Shown here one piece after another: positions 1 through 7,958 of a stretch of DNA of 37,424 nt. The position numbers and the translations under genes were made by a program. Source of the DNA: Candidatus Melainabacteria bacterium (GTDB taxonomy: Bacteria; Cyanobacteriota; Vampirovibrionia; Gastranaerophilales; Gastranaerophilaceae). The notes under the pieces were generated by a model, which ran no database searches, was not told the origin of the DNA, and worked only from the letters and a program-made list of their open reading frames with translations. The stretch is taken from positions 1 through 37,424 of the forward strand of contig QHMG01000015.1 of NCBI GenBank assembly GCA_003258725.1, written 5' to 3'. The stretch's first letter is position 1, and every line of letters starts with the position of its first letter.

Positions 1-2
1 CT

Positions 3-344
3 TATGGTTCACAAATTCCAGCAGGTACAAGTGCAGAAGATAGACAAGCTCAAATTAAGGCTTATGCAGAAAGATTGTACGCCCAACAAACAGGCTCATA
101 TATTTCAGATGATATCAGAAGCAACTCATCAAACTCATTTATGTCAGGTTTGAAACAAGTATTATCATTCGGTTTTGCAAGCAATACAACTGCAGATGAA
201 AACATTTCAAACATTGAAGGCACAGCTCAAACAAAGAAATCAAAAGGTGCAAAAATCGCAGGTAACATCGTAGGTGGCTTGTTAGGTGGTGCAGTTGCAA
301 TCGGAGCTTTCTTATTAGGCAAAGGCTTATTTAAAAAAGCATAA
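3..344 (+). CDS. C-terminal part of an unknown Gly-rich protein (5' truncated)
   Basis: The reading frame is open from the first in-frame codon of the window to a TAA at 342-344, so the gene starts upstream of this window. The visible 113 residues begin with a Gln/Ala/Tyr-rich stretch, continue through a Ser/Asn-rich linker, and end in a glycine-spaced hydrophobic segment (Gly-Asn-Ile-Val-Gly-Gly-Leu-Leu-Gly-Gly...) flanked by lysines. Such a glycine-zipper-like tail could insert into a membrane. I do not recognise the family. A strong intrinsic terminator follows directly, so this is the last gene of its unit. A TTG at 75 is an internal codon, not a convincing start. Confidence 0.7.
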   Translation, partial: YGSQIPAGTSAEDRQAQIKAYAERLYAQQTGSYISDDIRSNSSNSFMSGLKQVLSFGFASNTTADENISNIEGTAQTKKSKGAKIAGNIVGGLLGGAVAIGAFLLGKGLFKKA

Positions 345-360
345 AACTTTAAAACATAAC

Positions 361-388
361 AAAAAGGCTCTATTTCTAGAGCCTTTTT
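361..388 (+). terminator. intrinsic terminator between convergent genes
   Basis: A 12-bp perfect stem (361-372 with 377-388) encloses a 4-nt loop and has A and T runs on its two sides. It can therefore end the upstream plus-strand gene and also the minus-strand ferritin unit, whose stop codon is at 405. Confidence 0.9.
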
Positions 389-404
389 TATTTGTGATAA
401 AGAA

Positions 405-893
405 TTAATTTCTTGTGTGAAGTTCGTTATCAAGATTAAATAAAGCGCTTTTACATTCATTTAACATTCTAAATTTTTCGTAAATATCGTAAGCGACTTC
501 TTCTTCTTCGATTTGTTCTTCTAACATTTTTTCTAAGAAGTGAAAGGTTGTAAATGCATTTTCGTCTTTTGCGATTACAGCAATTGTGTGAAGTGAGCCT
601 GTAATGTATTTTTCGTGGTTAAGCATATCTTTAATCGTGTCGATTGGAGATGTAAAGTTAGTTTCAGGCTCGTTAATTTCAAGTAATTGGATTTTAGAGT
701 TTAATCTGTTCATAAATTCTAAAATCGCCATACCGTGTTCAACTTCTTCGTGAGCCTGTTTTTTACACCAATGCTCAAAGCCGTGTAGATTATTTTCGTG
801 GAAATAATTTGCCATAGAAAGATATAAATAGCCCGAATAAAATTCCCTGTTAATTTGTGCGTTAAGTTCCTTGTTAAGTTTTTCACTAAGCAT
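405..893 (-). CDS. ftnA: non-haem ferritin
   Basis: This 162-residue protein is full length for a bacterial FtnA-type ferritin. It oxidises Fe(II) and stores iron as a mineral core in a 24-mer cytosolic shell. The di-iron ferroxidase ligands fall exactly where the E. coli FtnA ones do: Glu17, Glu50, His53, Glu94 and Gln127. The haem-ligand Met of bacterioferritins is not obvious. Its ATG lies inside the last codons of the upstream desulfoferrodoxin gene (8-nt overlap), so the two are co-transcribed and probably translationally coupled. That context suggests iron sequestration during oxidative stress. The family assignment is secure; the exact symbol is less so. Confidence 0.93.
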   Translation of the reverse strand: MLSEKLNKELNAQINREFYSGYLYLSMANYFHENNLHGFEHWCKKQAHEEVEHGMAILEFMNRLNSKIQLLEINEPETNFTSPIDTIKDMLNHEKYITGSLHTIAVIAKDENAFTTFHFLEKMLEEQIEEEEVAYDIYEKFRMLNECKSALFNLDNELHTRN

Positions 894-1287
894 CGAATTC
901 TCCTTTAAATAGTCCGTGAATGTTACATAAAGCTCTTGCCCAAATGTCAGAGCAATTGCATTTCAAATTTAGTTCTGCCTCGTCTTTATTCGCCTCTAGA
1001 TATTTGGTTTTAATGTATTTTTTATCCTTAGAGATTGCTTGAATAAAGATTATATGATGTTCGTCTGTCATAGGGTGCTTAACTGCGCCAACTCTGACGT
1101 TAAATCCTTCGATAGTTTTTTCAATAACAGGAACATGTTTGTCGTTAAGCTCTTTTACGTCGCTTTCGTGTTCTGTAATTAATTCCATGGGTTGACCACA
1201 ACAAACGAGTTCGCCTTTACCTTCAATTAAAACTTCAACTAAGTTGTTGCAGATGTTGCATCTATAAAGTTGTAATTTTTCAGTCAT
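886..1287 (-). CDS. dfx: desulfoferrodoxin (two-iron superoxide reductase)
   Basis: This protein of 133 residues reduces superoxide to hydrogen peroxide in the cytosol without making oxygen, a typical anaerobe defence. The N-terminal desulforedoxin domain carries the Cys10-x2-Cys13 and Cys29-Cys30 rubredoxin-like iron site. The C-terminal SOR domain has the catalytic iron ligands His51, His71, His77, Cys121 and His124, with the conserved Lys50. The residue just before Lys50, usually Glu in the E-K-H-x-P motif, is Asp49 here. A GGAG ribosome site precedes the ATG. The gene is first in a pair with ferritin, which it overlaps by 8 nt. Confidence 0.93.
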   Translation of the reverse strand: MTEKLQLYRCNICNNLVEVLIEGKGELVCCGQPMELITEHESDVKELNDKHVPVIEKTIEGFNVRVGAVKHPMTDEHHIIFIQAISKDKKYIKTKYLEANKDEAELNLKCNCSDIWARALCNIHGLFKGEFDA

Positions 1288-1341
1288 AAATTTCTCCTTT
1301 CCTTTTTAGGTAAGTATTATTTAGAAATGCTAAAATTTACA

Positions 1342-1370
1342 TTGGTAAGTTCGCTAATTTGTGTTACTAT
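1342..1370 (+). promoter_or_regulatory. promoter of the ykgJ-trpB-rlmN operon, apparently leaderless
   Basis: TTGGTA (1342-1347) is separated by 17 bp from TACTAT (1365-1370). A TG at 1362-1363 gives an extended -10. The start codon ATG begins at 1377, six bases after the -10, which is about where transcription should start, and no Shine-Dalgarno sequence precedes it. Confidence 0.6.
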
Positions 1371-1376
1371 GAGACT

Positions 1377-1988
1377 ATGGATAATTTGAAAGAACATTAC
1401 GAACAGTTGGTGAAAAGGTACAGAGAAATTTTTGTGTCTGTATTGAGCGCAATGCAAGGTGAAATAAATTCATTAAAACCCGAAGAAGTAAAGAATTATT
1501 TGGAAGTTGAAGTAGAAAAACATATTCAATTCCAAAGGAATTTAATTTTAGAACGAAAAAAGAATTTTCACTGCAAAATGTGTGGTGCTTGTTGCAGATT
1601 GGCAATTAGCGAATTTTCACCTGTTGAATTACTGGATAAAGCCTCTAGAGGTGATAATTATGCAAAAGAATTTATTGCCACCTTTAAACCCTATGAACAC
1701 GAAGAAGATGCTGAAAAAGAATTCAAATTATATGTCGATTTGATTAAAGAATCGGGAGAAAAAGTTTATTACTATCACTGTGACAAAGTGACAGAGGAGA
1801 ATAAGTGTTCTTGCTATGAAAACAGACCAAGAATTTGTCGAGATTATCCCGATAACCCAATTCAAATGCTTCACCCAACTTGCTCGTTTATAGGCTGGCA
1901 TGAAAGTATTCAAACTATTGTTTTGACAATTCGTGCGATGACGGAAATTAGACAACACTTTTTAAATGAATATCAAAAGGAGAAATAA
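1377..1988 (+). CDS. YkgJ-type zinc/iron-chelating Cys-cluster protein
   Basis: This 203-residue protein belongs to the YkgJ/UPF0153 CxxCxxCC family, whose members bind a metal (Zn or Fe) and have mostly unknown functions. The Cys cluster is Cys66-x2-Cys69-x2-Cys72-Cys73. A second group follows at Cys135, Cys144, Cys146 and Cys154, including the family's R-P-x-x-C-R-x-Y-P motif, with a further Cys169. An upstream in-frame TTG at 1359 is possible, but it lies inside the predicted promoter; the ATG at 1377 fits the predicted transcription start. The 60-residue N-terminal part is charged and probably helical. It is three bases upstream of trpB, so they share a transcript; no functional link to tryptophan synthesis is evident. 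Confidence 0.8.
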   Translation: MDNLKEHYEQLVKRYREIFVSVLSAMQGEINSLKPEEVKNYLEVEVEKHIQFQRNLILERKKNFHCKMCGACCRLAISEFSPVELLDKASRGDNYAKEFIATFKPYEHEEDAEKEFKLYVDLIKESGEKVYYYHCDKVTEENKCSCYENRPRICRDYPDNPIQMLHPTCSFIGWHESIQTIVLTIRAMTEIRQHFLNEYQKEK

Positions 1989-1991
1989 ATA

Positions 1992-3194
1992 ATGTTTGTA
2001 AAATCATTACCCAAATATAATATGCCAGATGAAAATGGCTATTTTGGACAATTTGGCGGTGCTTATGTTGGTGAGGATTTTAGACCAATTTTAACAAGAT
2101 TGGACGAAGAATTTGAAAAAGCTATAAATGACGAAAATTTTATAAAAGAATTATATGACTTATTAGTTGATTATTCAGGACGTCCGACACCATTGTATCT
2201 TGCAAAAAGATTAACTGAACATTATGGAAAGGGTAAAATTTACTTAAAACGTGAAGACTTAAATCACACAGGTGCACATAAAATTAATAATGTTTTAGGT
2301 CAAGCTCTTTTGGCAAAAAGAATGGGTGCAAAAAGGGTAATTGCTGAAACTGGTGCAGGTCAACATGGCGTAGCAACAGCAACAGTAGCAGCACTTTTAG
2401 GCTTAGAGTGTGAAATCTTTATGGGCGAAATAGACATTAACCGTCAACATTTGAATGTTGAACGTATGAAACTTTTGGGTGCGAAAATTCATAGTGTAGA
2501 TACAGGTTCAAAAACTTTGGCTGATGCATGTGAAGCTGCAAGTAACTATTGGGAAAGACATAGAGACGTATTTTATATACTAGGTTCAGCCGTTGGTCCT
2601 CATCCATATCCAAAAATGGTGAGATTTTTCCAATCAATTATTGGTTCAGAAATTAAAGAACAAATTTTGAAAAAAGAAAACAGATTGCCAAACTATGTGC
2701 TTGCCTGTATCGGAGGAGGTAGTAATGCAATCGGTACTTTTTATGCGTTTTTAGATGATGAAGATGTAAACTTAATCGGTCTAGAAGCGGCTGGAGAAGG
2801 TGTTGACTCTAAAAAAACTGCTGCAAGTCTAAATACTGGTAAAATTAAATTATTCAATGGTTTTAAACAATATGTTTTGGTTGATGAAAACGATAATGTG
2901 AAAGAATCTTACTCAATTTCAGCGGGTTTAGATTATCCAGGATGCGGACCAGAACATTGTTATTTGTTTGAAACCGGTCGAGTTAAATATGAACCAATTA
3001 CAGATGATGAAGCTGTTCAAGCGTTTGCAAGACTTTCAAAATATGAAGGTATTATCCCTGCAATTGAAAGTTCTCATGCGGTTGCATATTTAGAAAAACT
3101 AATGCCAACAACTTCAAAAGAAGATTTAGTTGTTGTAAATATCTCTGGTCGTGGAGATAAGGATACAGAAAGATTATTACAATTATTGGTGTAG
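1992..3194 (+). CDS. trpB: tryptophan synthase beta chain
   Basis: At 400 residues this is the normal length for TrpB, which condenses indole with serine to make tryptophan using PLP. The PLP lysine is Lys97 in the H-T-G-A-H-K motif, the indole-activating glutamate is Glu119 in A-E-T-G-A-G-Q-H-G, and the phosphate-binding loop is G-G-G-S-N at 241-245. The family C-terminal motif S-G-R-G-D-K-D is present. AAGGAG at 1977-1982 is its ribosome site, inside the upstream gene. trpA and the other trp genes are not in this window, so trpB stands apart from its usual partner here. The sequence looks like the classical TrpB1 type. Confidence 0.95.
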   Translation: MFVKSLPKYNMPDENGYFGQFGGAYVGEDFRPILTRLDEEFEKAINDENFIKELYDLLVDYSGRPTPLYLAKRLTEHYGKGKIYLKREDLNHTGAHKINNVLGQALLAKRMGAKRVIAETGAGQHGVATATVAALLGLECEIFMGEIDINRQHLNVERMKLLGAKIHSVDTGSKTLADACEAASNYWERHRDVFYILGSAVGPHPYPKMVRFFQSIIGSEIKEQILKKENRLPNYVLACIGGGSNAIGTFYAFLDDEDVNLIGLEAAGEGVDSKKTAASLNTGKIKLFNGFKQYVLVDENDNVKESYSISAGLDYPGCGPEHCYLFETGRVKYEPITDDEAVQAFARLSKYEGIIPAIESSHAVAYLEKLMPTTSKEDLVVVNISGRGDKDTERLLQLLV

Positions 3195-3197
3195 AAA

Positions 3198-4229
3198 ATG
3201 GAAAAAACAGTTCTTGCAGGTTTAAGACTTGATGAAATAGAAAAAATTGCAGATGATTTAAAGGCTTCAAAATTTAGAGCAAAACAAATTCATAATTGGA
3301 TTTACATAAAATCAGTTTCAGACATTTCTCAAATGACAGATTTGTCTCTAAAGTTTAGAGAACAATTAGAGGAAATGGCGACTGTAACAGAAACAAAAAT
3401 TAAGAAAAAACAAGTTAGTTCAGATGGAACAATCAAATATTTGGTTGAATATCCTGATGGTGAATGTGTAGAAACTGTATTGATGCGCTTTGATAACCGT
3501 GCAAATTTGACAGCTTGCGTAAGTTCTCAAGTTGGTTGTGCTGTAAATTGTTCTTTTTGCGCAACAGGTAAACGAGGTTTTATTAGAAACTTAACGTATA
3601 AGGAAATTATAGAGCAAGTTTTGACAATTCAAAGAGATACAGGCTTGAAGGTTACAAATGTTGTGTTTATGGGACAAGGCGAACCCTTGTTAAATCTTGA
3701 AAACGTAAACAAAGCGATTGAACTTTTAAATACTTCTTTCCAGATTGGTGCAAGAAGAATTACTGTTTCAACAAGCGGAATTGCAACAAAAATTGCTGAT
3801 TTTGCAAAGGCTAATAACCAATCTACACTAGCTTGGTCTCTTCACGCACCAACAAACGAAATTAGAAATAAAATAATGCCAATTAATAAAAAATATCCAA
3901 TTGAAGATGTTAAAAAAGCCTTGAATAAGTATTTTGAAATTGCAGGACGTCGTATCACAATTGAATATTTGCTAATTAAAGATTTAACAGACACTTTAGA
4001 ATGTGCTAAAAAGTTGGTAGAGCTTCTAAAAGATGTAAAATGTAATATCAACTTAATTCCTTATAATCCAGTTGTAGAAAACGATTACAAGAAACCTTCT
4101 AATAATGAAATTATGAAGTTTAAATACATTCTTGAACATTCAGGCAAAAAAGTTACAATAAGACTTGAAAGAGGGGCGGATATTGATGCCGCTTGTGGGC
4201 AACTTAGAGGAAAAGTAGTTGAAAAATAA
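3198..4229 (+). CDS. rlmN: 23S rRNA (adenine2503-C2)/tRNA A37 methyltransferase RlmN
   Basis: This radical-SAM enzyme of 343 residues methylates C2 of A2503 in 23S rRNA and, in some bacteria, A37 of tRNAs. The [4Fe-4S]/SAM motif is Cys114-x3-Cys118-x2-Cys121, followed by G-F-I-R-N. The methyl-carrying cysteine near the C-terminus is Cys333 in A-A-C-G-Q-L. The SAM-binding G-M/Q-G-E-P motif appears as G-Q-G-E-P. Its start is three bases after the trpB stop with no clear ribosome site of its own, so translation is likely coupled. It overlaps the next gene by 11 nt. Confidence 0.95.
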   Translation: MEKTVLAGLRLDEIEKIADDLKASKFRAKQIHNWIYIKSVSDISQMTDLSLKFREQLEEMATVTETKIKKKQVSSDGTIKYLVEYPDGECVETVLMRFDNRANLTACVSSQVGCAVNCSFCATGKRGFIRNLTYKEIIEQVLTIQRDTGLKVTNVVFMGQGEPLLNLENVNKAIELLNTSFQIGARRITVSTSGIATKIADFAKANNQSTLAWSLHAPTNEIRNKIMPINKKYPIEDVKKALNKYFEIAGRRITIEYLLIKDLTDTLECAKKLVELLKDVKCNINLIPYNPVVENDYKKPSNNEIMKFKYILEHSGKKVTIRLERGADIDAACGQLRGKVVEK

Positions 4230-6165
4230 CCCAATATTAGATGCTAATTTAAAACAAATAGCTCGTTATAATCCAGAGTTATGTGAAAAACTTATGAAAC
4301 TTGAAAGTCTAACTCAAGATATTCAGTTTTCAAATACCGCAATGCAAGAGGCTAATTTAAGTTATAACGGTGTACCTTTACATGATTTAATTGGCGCAGA
4401 AATAGAGGCGAGAAATATTTTTTCAAAAGTTAAAAATAATCGTCTTATGATGCATATTGTCTATGGCTTTGGAATTGGATATTTAGTTCAACAATTTGCC
4501 CTAAAATCAAAAGGTATTGTTTTGATTTACGAACCAAGTTTGGAAATTCTTGCATCAACTTTGGAAGTTGCGGATTTATCTAAGGAACTTTCTAATCCTG
4601 ATGTATATGTATTCAACGATTTTGAAAATTTAAAAAAGGCTTATGATAAGCTAAGAATTTCAAATTCGGACACAGTTATCTCATTCTTGCCTGCTTATGC
4701 AAAAATATTTGGCGAGGATTTGAAAAAATTTGCATCTGAAATGCAAAATGTTATGGGGCGTTCAATTTTAAACGAAAATTATTTCAAAACAAGATTGAGA
4801 CCAGCAGTTAAATTTGTGTGTGAAAATATTTCATACTTGCTAGATGAACCGTTGTTGTTAGATTTTAAAGATATTTACAAAGATAAAACAGCGGTTGTTG
4901 TTTCAGCAGGACCAAGTTTGGATAGAAATATTGAAACTTTAAAAAAATATAAAGATAATGTTGTAATTATAGCTGTATCTCAAGCCACAAGAGCTTTGAC
5001 GCAAAATGGAATTACTCCAGATTTTGTAGTTTGTATTGAACAATTTGATTCTTCAACCCAATTAGACGGAGTTGATATTTCAAATTCGTACTTGATTTTA
5101 GAGCCATACACTAATACGGCTATGCACAAAATGAATTTTAAACGAAAAATTTCTTATCCGTCTTGTACTTCTATTGCAAATTTAGTATGGACAAATTTTG
5201 CAAAAATTGATGCAACACCTTATGTATCAAGCGGAACAGTTTCTTATACTGCCTTGTATTCAGCAATGTATTTGGGCTGTAAAGATATAATATTGATAGG
5301 TCAAGATTTGGCATATTGTGACGGAAAATGCTATTCAAATGGTACAAACAGAGGGTTAATTTGTAAAGAAAACCCTAAAACTGGTAAAGTTGAAATTGTA
5401 GTCGCAAACGGTGCAGAAGATAAATTAAAACAAGCATTGTATGGTCATTCTGCGCTAAATGAGGAAGATAAAGACAGATTGTTGCAAAAATACGTAGCAA
5501 ATATAAATTCCAAATTGTACTATGTTGAAGGTATTAAAGGTAATAAACTTCCAACAACGGCAGATTATGGCTCTTTTATCTCTCAATTTGAAGAATTTGC
5601 AAAAGATTATGGAGACAAATTGAATCTTTATAATACTTCTTTGGAAGGTGCTAAAATCAAAGGTTTTAAAGACCTACCTTTGGAAAACTTATTAGAAAAA
5701 ACTGAAAAACTTGAAAAAGTTACTTTAACGAAAGCTCCTAAATACAATTTAAATGAAATAAAAACTTCAATACAAAAGGAAATAGAAACCCTTAATAACG
5801 TTCAAAGATTAATGTTAAAAGCGGAAAAGTTAATAGGCAGTTACGAACGAGAATTAGAGAAAAACAAAAATACTCTAACTCATCAAGCGGGTGCTTATTT
5901 TAAACAATTGATGATTTTATATGTGGATATCTCAGAAAATTATTCAAAAAAATCTTTGATTTACAAATTTATAAATAAATCAGCAAGTTATACAATTTTG
6001 TACAATTTAAGACTTAATCCTATTAGTGATGTAAAATCTATTGTGTTGATTTTTGATAACTTAAAGCAATATTTTACAGGGGTTTCAAAAGACATTAAAA
6101 TTATCACAGATACTTTAGAAAAGAAGGTAGAATATATAAATGAAATGCTTGATTCAAAGAGTTAA
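4219..6165 (+). CDS. DUF115 / motility accessory factor (Maf)-like protein
   Basis: This large protein (648 residues) has a central DUF115 (MAF_flag10, MptE-like) domain. The nucleotide-sugar-binding loop V-V-S-A-G-P-S-L-D lies at about 227-235, and the Maf motif G-Q-D-L-A-Y at 361-366. Characterised Maf proteins transfer nonulosonic acids such as pseudaminic acid to Ser/Thr of flagellin; related archaeal MptE proteins are pterin pyrophosphokinases. The N-terminal 200 residues and a charged, coiled C-terminal third (about 480-648) flank the domain. TTG at 4219 is the best start, eight bases after AGAGG. No flagellin or sugar-biosynthesis gene lies nearby, so the substrate is unknown. It overlaps rlmN by 11 nt and dtd by 26 nt. 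Confidence 0.8.
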   Translation: MKNNPILDANLKQIARYNPELCEKLMKLESLTQDIQFSNTAMQEANLSYNGVPLHDLIGAEIEARNIFSKVKNNRLMMHIVYGFGIGYLVQQFALKSKGIVLIYEPSLEILASTLEVADLSKELSNPDVYVFNDFENLKKAYDKLRISNSDTVISFLPAYAKIFGEDLKKFASEMQNVMGRSILNENYFKTRLRPAVKFVCENISYLLDEPLLLDFKDIYKDKTAVVVSAGPSLDRNIETLKKYKDNVVIIAVSQATRALTQNGITPDFVVCIEQFDSSTQLDGVDISNSYLILEPYTNTAMHKMNFKRKISYPSCTSIANLVWTNFAKIDATPYVSSGTVSYTALYSAMYLGCKDIILIGQDLAYCDGKCYSNGTNRGLICKENPKTGKVEIVVANGAEDKLKQALYGHSALNEEDKDRLLQKYVANINSKLYYVEGIKGNKLPTTADYGSFISQFEEFAKDYGDKLNLYNTSLEGAKIKGFKDLPLENLLEKTEKLEKVTLTKAPKYNLNEIKTSIQKEIETLNNVQRLMLKAEKLIGSYERELEKNKNTLTHQAGAYFKQLMILYVDISENYSKKSLIYKFINKSASYTILYNLRLNPISDVKSIVLIFDNLKQYFTGVSKDIKIITDTLEKKVEYINEMLDSKS

Positions 6166-6577
6166 AAATGCGTCATGCACAATAGATAACAAACTTTATT
6201 CTTCAATAGATAAAGGAATTTTGGCACTTGTCGGTATCGAAAAAGGAGATACAAGAGAACAAGTCGAATGGGTTGCTCAAAAAGTTGTAAATTTACGAAT
6301 TTTTGAAGACGAAAACGGTAAAATGAATAAATCCTTGAAAGATATTAATGGAGAAATGTTGATTGTTTCTCAATTCACATTATGCGGAAATTGTAAAAAA
6401 GGAACTCGTCCAAGTTTTGATAAATCGGAAAAACCAGAGCTTGCAAATGAATTATATGAAGAATTCGTTACGATTGTAAAAGAACTTGATGTCCAAGTAG
6501 GGACAGGAAAATTCGGTGCAATGATGGAGATTTCTTTAATTAATGATGGTCCTGTAACTTTCATGGTAGAAAAATAA
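6140..6577 (+). CDS. dtd: D-aminoacyl-tRNA deacylase
   Basis: Full length at 145 residues. Dtd hydrolyses D-amino acids (and misacylated Gly) from tRNA, protecting translation. The family start M-K-x-L-I-Q-R-V is intact. The catalytic-pocket motif S-Q-F-T is at 77-80, and the second motif containing Gly137-Pro138 is in N-D-G-P-V-T. The gene begins 26 nt inside the upstream DUF115 gene and is the last of the ykgJ-trpB-rlmN operon; no strong hairpin terminator follows, only a T-rich stretch. Confidence 0.95.
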   Translation: MKCLIQRVKNASCTIDNKLYSSIDKGILALVGIEKGDTREQVEWVAQKVVNLRIFEDENGKMNKSLKDINGEMLIVSQFTLCGNCKKGTRPSFDKSEKPELANELYEEFVTIVKELDVQVGTGKFGAMMEISLINDGPVTFMVEK

Positions 6578-6586
6578 TTTTTTTTT

Positions 6587-6632
6587 TGCTATAATACATG
6601 TAAAAGATTAGAAATTTTGAAAGTAGTATAAT
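6587..6632 (+). promoter_or_regulatory. promoter region of the RGG protein-rimM-trmD operon
   Basis: TGCTATAAT (6587-6595) is a perfect extended -10, and a second TATAAT lies at 6627-6632. Neither has a good -35. Transcription from either would give a long A/T-rich 5' leader (roughly 80-120 nt) before the ATG at 6720, preceded by AGAGG. Confidence 0.5.
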
Positions 6633-6719
6633 ATTCTAAATTAGTCCGTTATTATTGTTAGGATTAGGAATTAAAAGAATTAGAAAGAAAAGAAAACCCA
6701 ATAAAAAGAGGCATGTCTT

Positions 6720-7958
6720 ATGTATGTAAACAAATGTATTAAGTGTGGTGTAGAATTTGAAACAAAAAATCCCAAAAGGGTTATTTGTCCAAATTGTTTG
6801 TATCCTGATAAAAGCATGATGCCATCAGGTGGTAATTCTGACTCACAAGATAATCAACACCAACATCAAGAACAAGAACAACAAGATAATCAAAATAACC
6901 AAGAACAACAAAATTATAGTTCAGAGAATGGTTCATATACAACAGGTGGTTACTCATCTGGCGGATATTCTGCGGGCGGTTACTCTGCAGGTGGATATTC
7001 GGCTGGTGGCTATTCAGCTGGCGGATATGATAGACCACAACGAAATAATTACGACAGAAATCAAGGCGGTTACCAATCAAGAGGTGGCTATCAACAACGT
7101 GGTGGCTATGACCGTAATCAAGGTGGATACCAACAAAGAGGTGGATACGACAGAAATCAAGGCGGTTATCAACAAAGAAGCGGATATGACCGCAATCAAG
7201 GAGGCTATCAACAACGTCGTCCACAACAAGGTGGTTTCCAACAAAGACGCCCTCAAGGTGGCGGATTCCAACAACGTAGACCAATGGGCGGTGGCAGACC
7301 TCAAAAGCCACAAAAACAACTTTTAATAAGTAAGGAGCAATTGGAACAAATTGAAGCATTGTATAAAGCAATGCTACCATTGCCAAACCCAGATGCCCAT
7401 GAAGTAATCGGTGAAAAAATTGGTTTAGAACCAAGAAAAGTATTCTTTGGTATAAATTTAGTTCGTCAAAAAATGATGTTACCTAAATTGCCATTCCCTA
7501 AACGTAAATTAGCAATTTCACCAGACCAATTAATGGCTATCAGAAGTCTTTATGAACCATTGTTGCCACTACCTCCAATTGGTTGTCACAAAATTATAGC
7601 AGTTCAATTGAAAATGGATGAATGGCGTGTTCACGTAGGTATAGGCTTAATAAGAGCTCAAATGGGCTTGGATAGATGGAATCCTGATAGAGAAGATGCT
7701 CCTGAAGAATTCAAAAATCAAAAAAAAGAAGCTGAAACTACAGAAGAAAAACCTAAAAAGTCTCGTGCCAAAAAGGCAAAAGCTGACGATGAAACAACAG
7801 AAGTAGAAACTGAAGTTGAAGAAAAGCCAAAGAAAACAACAAGAGCAAAAAAGGTTAAAGAAGAAGTAGTGGAAGAAGTTGAAGCTACAGAAGCAGAAGA
7901 AAAACCTGAAAAGAAAACTCGTGGTAGAAAACCTAAAAAAGTTGAAGATGCAGAATAG
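6720..7958 (+). CDS. zinc-ribbon, GGY/RGG-repeat protein with duplicated domain; probable RNA-binding protein
   Basis: The 412 residues fall into clear parts. Residues 1-30 form a small zinc ribbon (Cys6-x2-Cys9 and Cys23-x2-Cys26). Residues 40-66 are Gln/Asn-rich. Residues 76-103 are tandem G-G-Y-S-A units. Residues 104-194 are R-G-G-Y/N-Q-G-G-Y-Q-Q-R repeats. Residues 201-263 and 264-325 are two copies of one about 62-residue domain, each with a leucine/proline-rich L-L/M-P-L-P centre. The tail (340-412) has three Lys/Ala-rich units of the type E-E-K-P-K-K. RGG and GGY repeats commonly bind RNA and favour condensates; that function is inferred. I do not recognise the duplicated domain. The gene overlaps rimM by 11 nt, tying it to ribosome maturation genes. 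Confidence 0.8.
   Translation: MYVNKCIKCGVEFETKNPKRVICPNCLYPDKSMMPSGGNSDSQDNQHQHQEQEQQDNQNNQEQQNYSSENGSYTTGGYSSGGYSAGGYSAGGYSAGGYSAGGYDRPQRNNYDRNQGGYQSRGGYQQRGGYDRNQGGYQQRGGYDRNQGGYQQRSGYDRNQGGYQQRRPQQGGFQQRRPQGGGFQQRRPMGGGRPQKPQKQLLISKEQLEQIEALYKAMLPLPNPDAHEVIGEKIGLEPRKVFFGINLVRQKMMLPKLPFPKRKLAISPDQLMAIRSLYEPLLPLPPIGCHKIIAVQLKMDEWRVHVGIGLIRAQMGLDRWNPDREDAPEEFKNQKKEAETTEEKPKKSRAKKAKADDETTEVETEVEEKPKKTTRAKKVKEEVVEEVEATEAEEKPEKKTRGRKPKKVEDAE
6945..7214 (+). repeat. coding tandem repeats (15-nt GGYSA units, then about 39-nt NQGGYQQRGGYDR units)
   Basis: The first block repeats a 15-nt unit encoding G-G-Y-S-A/S. The second repeats about 39 nt encoding an R-N-Q-G-G-Y-Q-Q-R-G-G-Y-D unit about four times. 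Synonymous differences between copies show that the repeats are maintained at the protein level and are not recent slippage products only. Confidence 0.85.

Noticed and set aside
6945..7214. Regularly spaced repeats that could be taken for a CRISPR array
   Set aside because: The periods (15 and about 39 nt) lie inside an open coding frame and encode peptide repeats; there are no unique spacers or cas genes.
6781..7434. Long minus-strand frame (217 codons) and overlapping plus-strand frames opposite the repeat region
   Set aside because: They are reflections of the repetitive GGY/RGG coding sequence in other frames; the composition is low-complexity and has no ribosome site.
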